A stretch of 64,000 bases of DNA from Legionella anisa (lineage in GTDB: Bacteria > Pseudomonadota > Gammaproteobacteria > Legionellales > Legionellaceae): assembly GCF_001467525.1 (NCBI RefSeq), contig NZ_LNXS01000022.1:205028-269027 (forward strand), written 5' to 3'. Made by a program: the position numbers and the translations under genes. The notes under the pieces were generated by a model. That model saw nothing but the letters and a program-made list of their open reading frames with translations. It did not search any database and was not told the origin of the DNA. This document shows positions 8,483 to 17,653 of the stretch, one piece after another (positions within the stretch are counted from its first letter, which is position 1; each line of letters begins with the position of its first letter).

Positions 8483-10201
8483 ATGTTAGGAAGCAATGAA
8501 TTTAAATTACATGGAATGGGACAATTGTTTGTTCTTGAGAAGCTTTTGGATAAAACACAAGCGGTTGAATTCTGCAAAAATGCTTCCGCGGAAAAAATGT
8601 CCTTAGTTCAATACCTTGTAAAAAACAACATTTTATCGGCGACACAAATTGCACTAACAGCAGCACATAATTTCGGCGCTCCGATGCTTGATTTGGACAG
8701 TATTGATATTGATGCCATTCCTGTGAGTTTGGTCAATGAAAAGCTGATTCGCCGCCACTCAATGGTTCCTTTATTTTATCGTGGAAATAATTTATACCTT
8801 GCAACAGAAGACCCAAGCAAACAAGTTTCATTAAAAGAAATCCAATTCCATACGGGACTCAATACCCATGCAATTATAGTTGAGGCAGATAAACTTAGCA
8901 CATTAATTGATCATTTGCTTACAGTACAAGAAACTCAGGGTTTGTCTGAATTTGTTGGCGATGCTACTGAATTTGATGGAATTATTATTAACGAGGAAGA
9001 AGAGCATGAAACAAGTATTGTTACCTCCATAACAGAGGATGCGCCTATTGTTAAATTCGTTAATAAAATACTTCTGGATGCGATTAAACAAGGTGCTTCA
9101 GACATCCATTTTGAACCCTATGAAAAAGAATATCGTATACGCTATCGACAAGATGGTATTTTACATGAAATCGCAACGCCACCTGGAAGCTTATCTACGC
9201 GCATTACCGCACGAATAAAAATCATGTCCAATTTGGATATTTCAGAGAGACGAATTCCACAAGATGGTGGTTTTAAGATGAAAATATCCAAAACCAGATC
9301 CATTGATTTTCGTGTAAGTACCTGCCCTACTACTTCAGGTGAGAAAGTTGTGATGCGGATATTAGATCCAGGTTCAGCAAAATTGGGTATTGAAGCTTTA
9401 GGTTTCAGTCCAATACAAAAGGAAAATTTTGTACATTCAATCGAACGCCCTCAAGGAATGATCCTGGTCACTGGACCAACAGGAAGTGGTAAAACCGTAA
9501 CATTGTACACTGCATTGAATATCCTCAATACTAAAGAAGTGAATATTTCCACTGCTGAAGACCCTGTTGAAATTAAAGTGCCCGGAATCAATCAGGTTAA
9601 TATCAATCCTAAAGCAGGACTCACATTTTCTAATGCCTTACGCGCATTTTTACGGCAAGATCCTGACATCATAATGGTTGGGGAAATACGTGATTTGGAA
9701 ACAGCTGAAATAGCGGTTAAAGCAGCACAAACAGGGCATTTGGTACTCTCAACGTTACATACGAATAGCTCTGCTGAAACATTAAACCGTTTGGTCAATA
9801 TGGGAATCGCAACATTTAATGTAGCAAGCTCAGTAACACTTATTATTGCACAACGCTTAGCCCGAAAATTATGTGAACATTGTAAAGTATTAAGAGATGA
9901 TTTCAACAAACCGGGCTTGTTGGAATTGGGCTTTTCAGAAACTGATTTAGAGGGAATTAAATTATATAAAGCTGGAGGATGCGCCAAGTGCACTAATGGA
10001 TACCGTGGGAGAATAGGACTGTTTGAAGTATTACCTATGACTAAAAAACTTGGTCAAATCATCATGTCGGGAGGAAATTCTTTAGATATATTAAGAATCG
10101 CCCAGGAAGAAGGCATGATTACTATTTATCAATCGGGACTTGAGAAAGTAAAACAAGGCATTACCACTATAGAGGAAGTCAATCGGGTAACCGTTGATTA
10201 A
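8483..10201 (+). CDS. pilB: Type IV pilus assembly ATPase PilB
   Basis: Hexameric cytoplasmic ATPase that drives pilus extension. The 572-residue protein has the N-terminal GSPII_E domain and then the ATPase core with Walker A GPTGSGKT at about residue 330. The Asp box and Walker B follow (DPDIIMVGEIRDLETAEIA), then the His box (GHLVLSTLHTNSSAETLNRL), and a four-cysteine zinc motif (CEHC ... CAKC) near the C-terminus. The length matches PilB. The ATG at 8483 (MLGSNEF) is chosen over an in-frame TTG three codons earlier. pilC follows after 11 bases and pilD after a further 29, the usual pilBCD order. Confidence 0.95.
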   Translation: MLGSNEFKLHGMGQLFVLEKLLDKTQAVEFCKNASAEKMSLVQYLVKNNILSATQIALTAAHNFGAPMLDLDSIDIDAIPVSLVNEKLIRRHSMVPLFYRGNNLYLATEDPSKQVSLKEIQFHTGLNTHAIIVEADKLSTLIDHLLTVQETQGLSEFVGDATEFDGIIINEEEEHETSIVTSITEDAPIVKFVNKILLDAIKQGASDIHFEPYEKEYRIRYRQDGILHEIATPPGSLSTRITARIKIMSNLDISERRIPQDGGFKMKISKTRSIDFRVSTCPTTSGEKVVMRILDPGSAKLGIEALGFSPIQKENFVHSIERPQGMILVTGPTGSGKTVTLYTALNILNTKEVNISTAEDPVEIKVPGINQVNINPKAGLTFSNALRAFLRQDPDIIMVGEIRDLETAEIAVKAAQTGHLVLSTLHTNSSAETLNRLVNMGIATFNVASSVTLIIAQRLARKLCEHCKVLRDDFNKPGLLELGFSETDLEGIKLYKAGGCAKCTNGYRGRIGLFEVLPMTKKLGQIIMSGGNSLDILRIAQEEGMITIYQSGLEKVKQGITTIEEVNRVTVD

Positions 10202-10212
10202 ACCGCGAAAAA

Positions 10213-11433
10213 ATGAAAAAAAATGCCAATACCACCTTAACCTTTCATTACACAGGCGTTAATAAAGCAGCCCAAAAAATAAATGGAGATATTGAGGCCA
10301 GAAGTCTTGCTTTAGCTAAAGTAGAGTTGCGCAGACAAGGAATTATCGTTAATAAAATTGCTAAAAAACGTGCACCTGTTTTCAGTTTAAAAAATAAAAA
10401 AGTAAAGTCTGGAGATATTACGGTATTTAGTCGTCAATTAGCGACAATGATTGAATCAGGGATACCTTTAGTGCAATCCTTTGATATCGTTGCAAAAGGA
10501 CAATCCAATAAACGGCTTAAAGAATTAATTGAAAATATTAAAAATGATGTTGAAACAGGATTAACGCTTTCTGAGGCGCTGAAGAAACATCCTGCCCATT
10601 TTAACGAGTTATTCTGCAATTTAGTGGATGCTGGCGAAAAATCCGGCTCTCTTGATATCATGTTGGATAAAATCGCTACTTATAAAGAAAAAATAGAAAC
10701 GATAAAAAAGAAAATTAAAAAAGCGTTAACCTATCCAATGGCTGTATTGGTTGTTGCTTTTATTGTTACGACTGGCTTGCTTATGTTCGTTGTCCCTCAA
10801 TTCGAGGCTTTATTTAAGGGTTTTGGCGCAGAATTGCCTGCTATGACCCAAGCAGTTGTGAGTATGTCTAAATTCTTCCAATCCTATTGGTATTTAATTT
10901 TTGGAGTTTTGATTGGTGGTATATATGCATTTATTTATGCACTAAAACACTCACCTCAATTTGCGCAAACTGTAGATAGAACATTGTTAAAACTCCCTGT
11001 AATAGGTCCTATTATTGAGAAGGCTGCAATCGCTCGCTTTGCAAGGACGCTATCGATTACTTTTGCTGCTGGCTTGCCTCTCGTTGAAGCACTTAAATCT
11101 GTAGCAGGTGCTACAGGAAACATTATTTTCGCTCAATCCACTGACACAATTAGGGAAGAGGTATCTACAGGCCAACAAATGAATAAGGCGATGGAGAATA
11201 CCCAATTATTTCCAAATATGGTGATCCAGATGGTCGCTATTGGTGAGGAATCAGGTGCATTAGAGAAAATGTTAAGTAAGGTTGCTGATTTTTATGAAGA
11301 AGATGTTGATAATGCAGTTGACTCACTCAGCAGCTTATTAGAACCTATTATTATGAGTATTTTAGGTATCTTGGTAGGCGGTCTGGTGGTTGCAATGTAT
11401 TTGCCTATCTTTAAACTGGGAACTGCAATATAA
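10213..11433 (+). CDS. pilC: Type IV pilus inner-membrane platform protein PilC
   Basis: Polytopic inner-membrane protein that links the PilB motor to pilin assembly. The 406 residues contain the duplicated GSPII_F domain: the first repeat has FSRQLATMIESGIPLVQSFDIV and the second has FARTLSITFAAGLPLVEALKSV. Each is followed by a hydrophobic segment (YPMAVLVVAFIVTTGLLMFVV, and ILGILVGGLVVAMYLPIF at the C-terminus). A central membrane segment is also present (YWYLIFGVLIGGIYAFIYAL). Length and order fit PilC. The ATG has no strong ribosome binding site and may depend on translation from pilB. Confidence 0.95.
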   Translation: MKKNANTTLTFHYTGVNKAAQKINGDIEARSLALAKVELRRQGIIVNKIAKKRAPVFSLKNKKVKSGDITVFSRQLATMIESGIPLVQSFDIVAKGQSNKRLKELIENIKNDVETGLTLSEALKKHPAHFNELFCNLVDAGEKSGSLDIMLDKIATYKEKIETIKKKIKKALTYPMAVLVVAFIVTTGLLMFVVPQFEALFKGFGAELPAMTQAVVSMSKFFQSYWYLIFGVLIGGIYAFIYALKHSPQFAQTVDRTLLKLPVIGPIIEKAAIARFARTLSITFAAGLPLVEALKSVAGATGNIIFAQSTDTIREEVSTGQQMNKAMENTQLFPNMVIQMVAIGEESGALEKMLSKVADFYEEDVDNAVDSLSSLLEPIIMSILGILVGGLVVAMYLPIFKLGTAI

Positions 11434-11462
11434 ATGCTTACATTGTTCAGCAGGATCATTCA

Positions 11463-12323
11463 ATGATATACGACCTCATTACGAATCATATTTGGTTTAT
11501 GTATACTTCAATCGCCCTATTCTCGCTTGCAGTGGGCAGTTTGCTTAACGTAGTTATTTACCGTCTACCTATTATGTTGGAAAGAGAATGGAAGCAGCAA
11601 TACAATGATTTGACTGGAATCAGAGAAGACTATCAACAACCAATTAATTTATTTTTTCCAAGATCATTTTGTCCATCGTGTAACGCAACAGTTAAGGCCT
11701 GGCAAAATATTCCAATTTTAAGTTATTTATTTTTACATGGACGCTGCTACCAATGCAAAGCTCCTATTTCTATTCGCTATCCTTTAATTGAATTAATCAC
11801 GATGCTCTTCTCATTATATGCGAGTTGGCATTTCGGTTTCACAGTACAATTGATTTTTGCATTGATTGCGATTTGGATTTTAATTTGCTTAATTTTCATT
11901 GACTTAGATCATCAAATTTTACCTGACTGTCTCACTTTAAGTTTATTATGGATAGGACTTATTGCAAATACTGAAAATCTGTTTACTCCTTTGCCTCAAG
12001 CGGTATTAAGTGCTGCAGGAGCTTATATGGGATTATGGATGTTTATTAAGATATTTTATTTATTCACGGGTAAAATTGGTATGGGCAATGGCGATTTTAA
12101 ATTGTTCGCTGCATTTGGAGCTTGGTTTGGTTGGATATTTTTACCATTGATTCTACTTCTTTCCTCAATTAGTGGTACAATTATTGGCCTATTGTATTTA
12201 CGTTTACACGATAAATCTAAGGATACCACGATTCCTTTCGGCCCTTTTTTATGCATAAGCGGACTCATTTCTTTATTTTGGGGCCATCATATAGTGAGTT
12301 GGTACTTACATTTTTGGATGTAA
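11463..12323 (+). CDS. pilD: Prepilin leader peptidase / N-methyltransferase PilD
   Basis: Bifunctional membrane aspartic protease that cleaves the leader of type IV pilins and type II secretion pseudopilins and methylates the new N-terminus. In Legionella it serves both systems. The 286-residue protein has the cytoplasmic zinc site with two CxxC pairs (CPSC at about 70-73 and CYQC at about 95-98). The two catalytic aspartates lie in FIDLDHQILPD (about 147) and GMGNGDFKL (about 212). About seven hydrophobic segments are present. It is the third gene of pilBCD. The coaE and zapD genes that often follow in other bacteria are not next here. Confidence 0.95.
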   Translation: MIYDLITNHIWFMYTSIALFSLAVGSLLNVVIYRLPIMLEREWKQQYNDLTGIREDYQQPINLFFPRSFCPSCNATVKAWQNIPILSYLFLHGRCYQCKAPISIRYPLIELITMLFSLYASWHFGFTVQLIFALIAIWILICLIFIDLDHQILPDCLTLSLLWIGLIANTENLFTPLPQAVLSAAGAYMGLWMFIKIFYLFTGKIGMGNGDFKLFAAFGAWFGWIFLPLILLLSSISGTIIGLLYLRLHDKSKDTTIPFGPFLCISGLISLFWGHHIVSWYLHFWM

Positions 12324-12344
12324 AATGAATAACAGGATTCATGA

Positions 12345-13112
12345 ATGCCCTATCAAGTTATTTTATTTGATCTCGATGATACGCTAATCGATTTTACTTA
12401 TTCCCAACAAATGGGTTTAAAAAATGTTTATAAAAAATTTTATTCCACAATTGAATACGCTGTTTTTGAGCAGGTTTATAAGGAAATTAACACTCATCTA
12501 TGGAGTCAAGTTGGATCTAAAGAAAACACACTCACGCCAAGTGACGTGAGATTGCTACGATTTGTGCAATTAAATCAACAACTTTCTTGCACTGCATCCG
12601 TGGAAGAGGTAGCAAATGAGTACGATAGCAATCTTTGCATCCATGCTCATTGGATATCTAATGTGAAAACTGCCATTGAGTTTTTACATCAAAAAGGACA
12701 TATATTAGGTATTATTACTAATGGCCTTGTCGAAGTTCAGGGAAAAAAACAGCATCGACTGCAATTAAATGATTGGTTTGATTGCTATATTGTTTCTGAT
12801 GATGTCGGTGTAGCAAAACCCAATATAGAAATTTTTAATATTGCTATGCAGGAAATTTCGAACAAGCGCAAACAATCTATTGAGAAACATTCGATGTTAA
12901 TGGTCGGTGACTCCATTATTAATGACGGTTATGGCGCAAGAGATTTTGGCATTGATTACTGCTTTGTTAACACCCATGCATTAAGTAATATATCCTCAGA
13001 AACTCCTATTAAATACACCATTAGCTCTGTTGCCCATTTACCTGCTTGCATAGGCTATGAAACTGAATACATCAATTTTTTAAAATCACATCAACGTGAA
13101 GAAGCGACTTAA
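12345..13112 (+). CDS. HAD family hydrolase (YjjG/YfnB type)
   Basis: A 255-residue haloacid-dehalogenase-superfamily phosphatase. Motif I is LFDLDDTLID with both aspartates, motif II is GIITNG, motif III lies in SDDVGVAKPNIEIF, and motif IV is MLMVGDSIINDGYGA. All catalytic residues are present. The cap domain between motifs I and II is helical, as in the YjjG-like house-cleaning nucleotidases, so a nucleotide monophosphate substrate is a reasonable guess. It starts 22 bases after pilD with ATG and may be read through from the pil operon. Confidence 0.85.
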   Translation: MPYQVILFDLDDTLIDFTYSQQMGLKNVYKKFYSTIEYAVFEQVYKEINTHLWSQVGSKENTLTPSDVRLLRFVQLNQQLSCTASVEEVANEYDSNLCIHAHWISNVKTAIEFLHQKGHILGIITNGLVEVQGKKQHRLQLNDWFDCYIVSDDVGVAKPNIEIFNIAMQEISNKRKQSIEKHSMLMVGDSIINDGYGARDFGIDYCFVNTHALSNISSETPIKYTISSVAHLPACIGYETEYINFLKSHQREEAT

Positions 13113-13141
13113 TCACAAAGTAGCAAGGAGTGAGTTAAAAA

Positions 13142-14326
13142 ATGGACCAATTGAACATAGAGCAAATAAGAAATGAAACTCCTGGATGCAAGTATGTTTT
13201 GCATTTTAATAATGCAGGAGCCGCATTACCTCCCCAACCTGTCCTCCAGGCAATTAAAGATCATCTTGATTTAGAAGCCACAATTGGTGGGTATGAGGCA
13301 GCACAATGCGCTCTAGATAAAATACAAAAATTTTATGAGACTGCCGCACACTTAATTCATTGCCAACCAGAAGAAATCGCTTTTCTTGAAAATGCAACTC
13401 GGGCATGGGATATGGCTTTTTACAGTTTTAAATTTAATCCAGGAGATAAAATACTTACGTGTGCTTCTGAATATGCAAGTAATTACCTAGCCTTTTTACA
13501 TCGTGCAAAGCATGTGGGGGTTAGCATTGAAATAATTCAAAATGACTCGTCTGGCCAACTGGATCTAGACGCTCTCAAAAGAAAAATAGATCGTCGAGTC
13601 AAATTAATTGCAATAACCCACATACCAACGCAAGGAGGTTTAATCAATCCTGCAGCGGAAGTAGGTAAAATAGCCAATGCCCACCATATTCCTTATCTCC
13701 TTGATACGACCCAATCTATAGGACAACTACCGATTGATGTACAAGAAATTGGCTGTGATTTTCTATGTGCAACCGGTCGAAAATTTTTGCGTGGTCCTCG
13801 AGGAACTGGCTTTTTATATGCAAAAAAAGAAATTATAGAGCACTGCGATCCTCCCTTTATTGATTTACACTCCGCGCGTTGGGTAGCGGATAATGACTAC
13901 TTAATAAGTCCTGATGCATTACGATTTGAAACATGGGAACAAAATATTGCAGCAAAAATTGGACTGGGAATAGCTATTGAATATGCTTTAGAACTCGGCT
14001 TACCTTTAATTTGGCAACGTATCAACCATTTGGCAACTCAACTGCGCCAAAACTTGTGTACCATTAATTCAATAAAATTACATGACCTGGGTACACATCA
14101 ATGCGGTATTGTCACGTTTACCTCTTTGGCAAAAAAACCACATGAAATTCAACAATACCTAGCCAGCAAACACATTAATGTTTCAATATCGTTGCAAGAA
14201 TATGCCCGACTTGATCTGGCGAAAAGAAATTTACCTGCTTTGGTGCGTGCGTCAGTACACTACTACAATACTGAAACTGAAATTGATATTTTTTGCTCAG
14301 AGCTTCGCAAGTTCTTAAGTTCATAG
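13142..14326 (+). CDS. Class V aminotransferase-fold PLP enzyme
   Basis: A 394-residue PLP-dependent enzyme of the class V (NifS/isopenicillin-epimerase-like) group. Family marks are the N-terminal HFNNAGAALPPQPV, the central ITHIPTQGGLINPAAEV, the cofactor aspartate region PYLLDTTQSIGQLPIDV, and the Schiff-base lysine in ATGRKFLRGPRGTGFLY (about residue 213). There is no clear catalytic cysteine loop of cysteine desulfurases near the C-terminus, so it more likely acts as a lyase, epimerase or aminotransferase. A strong GCAAGGAGTGAG ribosome binding site supports the ATG. It lies 29 bases after the HAD gene. Specific substrate unknown. Confidence 0.85.
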   Translation: MDQLNIEQIRNETPGCKYVLHFNNAGAALPPQPVLQAIKDHLDLEATIGGYEAAQCALDKIQKFYETAAHLIHCQPEEIAFLENATRAWDMAFYSFKFNPGDKILTCASEYASNYLAFLHRAKHVGVSIEIIQNDSSGQLDLDALKRKIDRRVKLIAITHIPTQGGLINPAAEVGKIANAHHIPYLLDTTQSIGQLPIDVQEIGCDFLCATGRKFLRGPRGTGFLYAKKEIIEHCDPPFIDLHSARWVADNDYLISPDALRFETWEQNIAAKIGLGIAIEYALELGLPLIWQRINHLATQLRQNLCTINSIKLHDLGTHQCGIVTFTSLAKKPHEIQQYLASKHINVSISLQEYARLDLAKRNLPALVRASVHYYNTETEIDIFCSELRKFLSS

Positions 14327-14458
14327 CATAAATACTTTAAGCTCACGTGTAATGCTTTAAAAAAATGGTAAATATTAATTTCAGCATTTACAATCTAAAT
14401 ATAATTGAAAGAAAATAAAAAATATTTTAATTGAGCCACATTAAGCTAAAGGATTGAT

Positions 14459-15670
14459 ATGGATATTAGTTTAATCGTATTTGCTGCGCCTATATTTTTG
14501 ATTTTAATAGGTATTGAATGGACCATTGCCTATTATAAAAAATCAAATGTATATCAATTCAATGATTCTATAAATAATTTCACTACCGGTATATTTGAGG
14601 AAATTGCCGCTCTGCCGGTAAGAGGGCTAATAATATTCGGTTATTATTATTTATACGAACACTTCGCTTTTTTTTCTATTGACCCCCATTCGATTGGTTC
14701 CTGGCTTATGCTATGGCTTGGTGCTGATTTTTGTTATTACTGGTATCACCGGGCAAGCCACCGGTGTACTTTTTTTTGGATAGGACATTCTGTTCACCAC
14801 CAAAGTGAATGTTTTAATCTATCGGTTGCATTAAGACAGGGGTATTGGCAAACGCTAACGTCATGGATTTTTTATCTTCCCCTGGCCTTAATTGGTTTTC
14901 CGACTTGGATGTTTGTCATCGTTTCCTCATTAAATACTATTTATCAATTTTGGATCCACACCGAATCGATTAACCGTATGGGATGGTTTGAAAAAATATT
15001 TAACACGCCTTCTCATCACAGAGTGCATCATGGGAAAAACCCTCAATATATAGATAAAAACTACGCAGGAAGTTTAATTATTTGGGATAAACTTTTTGGT
15101 ACCTTCGAACCAGAACATGCTCTTGTAGAATACGGAGTAACCGAGCCCTTAGACTCATGGAATCCCTTTTATGCCAATATTAAAGTGATTAAAGACGTAT
15201 TGTATTACGGGAAAAACCTAAAAAAACTGGATGTAATTAAAGCTTTTTTTATGCCTCCAGAATGGATAATTCATCATTTGCAAAGCCGGAATCAAAAAAT
15301 CTCAAAAAGAATTGTTATTTCTAAAAATCGCACATCTCCTAAACTATATATGCTACTAAACATCGCGCTTGCTATCGGTTTATATGCTTATCTTTCGTTT
15401 ACATTCACATCAAGCACTTTAGGCTCTTGGTTTATTGGAGTATTTATTCTATTTACCCTTTATATACTTGGCTCAATCGCCAATGGCAAACAGAAAATCT
15501 TAATTCCTGAATTGATACGCTCCATTTTAGCCTTTTCTATCCTTATTCTATTAGGAAGTAATGTGTTTTTTTCTTTGGGTTTGACGCTATTATTTTTACT
15601 GGTTAATCTTTATTTGTTTCATTATAAACTTCTCAAGAATCAACCGCATATATCCTCTATATCGGCATAA
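14459..15670 (+). CDS. Sterol desaturase / fatty-acid hydroxylase family membrane protein
   Basis: A 403-residue membrane protein with the di-iron histidine clusters of the fatty-acid hydroxylase superfamily: HRASHR (HxxxH type), WIGHSVHHQSE, and SHHRVHHGKNP, spaced as usual. Hydrophobic segments flank the clusters. After the desaturase core, the C-terminal about 120 residues form an extra set of membrane segments (LYMLLNIALAIGLYAYLSF and following), which gives a longer protein than the minimal family. It probably oxidises a lipid acyl chain or sterol-like substrate at the inner membrane; which one cannot be said. The ribosome binding site AAAGGATTGAT supports the ATG. Confidence 0.88.
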   Translation: MDISLIVFAAPIFLILIGIEWTIAYYKKSNVYQFNDSINNFTTGIFEEIAALPVRGLIIFGYYYLYEHFAFFSIDPHSIGSWLMLWLGADFCYYWYHRASHRCTFFWIGHSVHHQSECFNLSVALRQGYWQTLTSWIFYLPLALIGFPTWMFVIVSSLNTIYQFWIHTESINRMGWFEKIFNTPSHHRVHHGKNPQYIDKNYAGSLIIWDKLFGTFEPEHALVEYGVTEPLDSWNPFYANIKVIKDVLYYGKNLKKLDVIKAFFMPPEWIIHHLQSRNQKISKRIVISKNRTSPKLYMLLNIALAIGLYAYLSFTFTSSTLGSWFIGVFILFTLYILGSIANGKQKILIPELIRSILAFSILILLGSNVFFSLGLTLLFLLVNLYLFHYKLLKNQPHISSISA

Positions 15671-15869
15671 ATAAAGACTAATTCGCTTGAACCAACCCGG
15701 GTTCGGGTTTTATATACTATACTAAAAACAGATAATAAATTATTTAACTTTTCGTTTTCCCTGCGGTCAATTCGTAGTTCGACGTAGTGAATATGAAGTA
15801 CTTTTCTGTTGAGTAACGTACTTTGTTTACGAAGCAAAACTAATACAACTATTATTTTGGGAGACCTTT

Positions 15870-16319
15870 ATGAGAGTTGGCGAATACTGTAACCGGAATG
15901 TAGTTGTTATCAACAGCAATGAATCAGTAAAAAATGCTGCAGAACTCATGCGCTCCTATCATGTTGGTGATCTGATTTTACTTGAAGAACAAGAGAACAA
16001 AAAGGTGCCTATAGGCATTGTTACCGATCGCGATTTGGTAATTGAAGTCATGGCAGCAGGAGTTAAGCCTGACTCATTGTTAGTCCGAGATATTCTCACA
16101 GAACCTTTTACCTATGTCTTTGAAAATGACAGCCTTTTTGATGCACTTGAAATGATGCATTCAAAAAAAATCCGTCGATTGCCCGTTGTTGATAATGACA
16201 ACGCCTTAATAGGCATAATTACTCTAGATGATTTTATTGAAATTCTGGCTGAAACAATGGTCAACGTAGTTGATGTAGTTAAGCTTCAACAAAAAAAAGA
16301 AGCAAAACAAAGAACATAG
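15870..16319 (+). CDS. CBS-domain protein
   Basis: A 149-residue protein made only of two CBS repeats (VVVINSNESVKNAAELMRSYHVGDL ending in GIVTDRDLV, and FTYVFENDSLFDALEMMHSKKIRRLPVVDND ending in GIITLDDFIEI). Paired CBS domains bind adenine nucleotides and act as energy sensors, often controlling a partner protein. The gene has a good ribosome binding site (TTGGGAGACC) and is followed 42 bases later by the ribosome-hibernation gene, so both may serve a stress or stationary-phase response. The direct partner is unknown. Confidence 0.9.
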   Translation: MRVGEYCNRNVVVINSNESVKNAAELMRSYHVGDLILLEEQENKKVPIGIVTDRDLVIEVMAAGVKPDSLLVRDILTEPFTYVFENDSLFDALEMMHSKKIRRLPVVDNDNALIGIITLDDFIEILAETMVNVVDVVKLQQKKEAKQRT

Positions 16320-16361
16320 CTTTAAAAACGATATTGATGTATACGATATAAGGAGCAAACA

Positions 16362-16916
16362 ATGAAAAATTCAGCACATTTTCCTATACAAATAGTATTT
16401 AATAATCTAAGGCACTCTCAAGCTATTGAGGATAATGCACGTAAACATGCTGAAAAATTAGGGAAGTATTTTGACGGAATTATAAATTGTAATGTAAGCA
16501 TTGAAACGCATCGGCATCATAATAAAGGGAGGATTTTTCATGTACGTATTGATCTTATGGTTCCCAATGCAGAGTTGGTAGTAAATCGAGATCTTTCAGA
16601 AAATCATGCTCATGAAGACGTCTATGTTGCAATAAGAGATAAGTTTCTTGCTATGACACGACAACTTAAAAAATACGTTCATAAACAACGGGGTGAAGTT
16701 AAACATCACGAATTCCCTCCTGAGGGACTTATTCGCGAAATCGCGCCTATTGCTGATTATGGTTTTATTGAAACAATTGATGGTAGAAGGCTTCGGTTTA
16801 CCAGTAAAAGTGTAATCGATTATGATTTTAATAAGTTAGAGGTTGGAAAAAGAGTTTCTTTTGTTGAAGCAAAAAGCAATGATGGTCCAGCCGCTAGTAC
16901 TGTGTATGTAAAATAA
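16362..16916 (+). CDS. HPF/RaiA-like ribosome-associated protein with cold-shock-like C-terminus
   Basis: A 184-residue two-part protein. Residues 1 to about 115 resemble the ribosome hibernation factor family (PIQIVFNNLRHSQAIEDNARKHAEKL, then a helix-strand pattern ending in RQLKKYVHKQRG). Residues about 125-184 resemble a cold-shock OB-fold (GLIREIAPIADYGFIETIDGRRLRFTSKSVI ... GKRVSFVEA). Such fusions occur in other proteobacteria. It probably binds the 30S subunit to limit translation or protect ribosomes under stress. A strong AAGGAGCAAACA precedes the ATG. A perfect hairpin terminator follows eight bases after the stop. Confidence 0.85.
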   Translation: MKNSAHFPIQIVFNNLRHSQAIEDNARKHAEKLGKYFDGIINCNVSIETHRHHNKGRIFHVRIDLMVPNAELVVNRDLSENHAHEDVYVAIRDKFLAMTRQLKKYVHKQRGEVKHHEFPPEGLIREIAPIADYGFIETIDGRRLRFTSKSVIDYDFNKLEVGKRVSFVEAKSNDGPAASTVYVK

Positions 16917-16923
16917 ATAACAA

Positions 16924-16956
16924 CTGATGAAAAAGACACAATGTCTTTTTCATCAG
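16924..16956 (+). terminator. Hairpin terminator after the HPF-like gene
   Basis: Perfect 15-bp arms (CTGATGAAAAAGACA at 16924-16938 and its complement at 16942-16956) with a 3-nt loop lie eight bases after the stop. The descending arm contains TGTCTTTTTC, and ATGTTTTAT follows shortly after. Confidence 0.7.
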
Positions 16957-17068
16957 CATCATGTTTTATAGTTAATCCCATCTAAATTTTAAATAACATT
17001 TTAAATTTTAAGTTCTCCCCTATAAGGATATACTTTCCACACCGGATAAGTAATAAGGTGAAATTAAT

Positions 17069-17524
17069 ATGTCATTCATCCAATTATCAAGCCACGGAGT
17101 AACTCCTTTTGAACGTCTTTTGGGGCACGCTCCTGAAATACTGAATCAATGGGGGAAGTTGGAAGCCGCTTTTTTCCAAAGTAAAACATTCGATGCTGAT
17201 TTTTTAGAGCAAGTGAGACGTGCTCTAGCCTTTAATAATCAATGTCATTATTGTATGGCAAAGGCGGGGCCGCCTGATCAAGATCCACAAAGCGAACGCC
17301 TCATTGAAGCATTAAGGTTTGCTAATCTCTTTGCAATAACGCATGAGTCTGTCGATAAAAACGAGATAACACGATTAAAAGACTTTTTTTCTGAAGCAGA
17401 AATTGCAGAATTAATCGCTTTTTGCAGCTTTATTTCTGCTGCACAGAAATTTGGCGCGGCTTTAGGCCTTGAAGCCATGACCAATTATGACTTAAATTAC
17501 AGAAACAGGACAAATGCGAACTAG
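17069..17524 (+). CDS. Carboxymuconolactone decarboxylase / AhpD-fold protein
   Basis: A 151-residue protein with the CMD/AhpD fold signature: a helical core and the CxxC redox pair in FNNQCHYCMAKAGPP, preceded by FLEQVRRALAF. In this family the cysteine pair supports peroxidase or disulfide chemistry (AhpD, YnjA-like). The histidine usually placed after the second cysteine is not evident. The usual proton-relay glutamate may be in the LEQVRRALA helix. It probably plays a role in oxidative-stress defence in the cytoplasm. AAGGTGAAATTAAT precedes the ATG. Convergent with the LysR gene. Confidence 0.8.
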   Translation: MSFIQLSSHGVTPFERLLGHAPEILNQWGKLEAAFFQSKTFDADFLEQVRRALAFNNQCHYCMAKAGPPDQDPQSERLIEALRFANLFAITHESVDKNEITRLKDFFSEAEIAELIAFCSFISAAQKFGAALGLEAMTNYDLNYRNRTNAN

Positions 17525-17560
17525 AACCTCATTTCTGCAACATGAATATGGTTAATAGAA

Positions 17561-17594
17561 AATTTATCGCATAAGGATTATTATGCGATAAATT
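17561..17594. terminator. Bidirectional hairpin between convergent genes
   Basis: Perfect 14-bp arms (AATTTATCGCATAA at 17561-17574, complement at 17581-17594) with a 6-nt loop lie between the AhpD-like gene and the convergent LysR gene. A second, wider inverted pair (AGAACCTCA at 17523-17531, TGAGGTTCT at 17627-17635) encloses it. Confidence 0.6.
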
Positions 17595-17653
17595 ATCTTG
17601 TAAATGGATAAACTTCCGGAAATTTTTGAGGTTCTCGGCTAGAACCCCATATA

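Noticed and set aside
9592..9993. 133-codon minus-strand frame in pilB
   Set aside because: It is antisense to the ATPase core of pilB, with no supporting signal.
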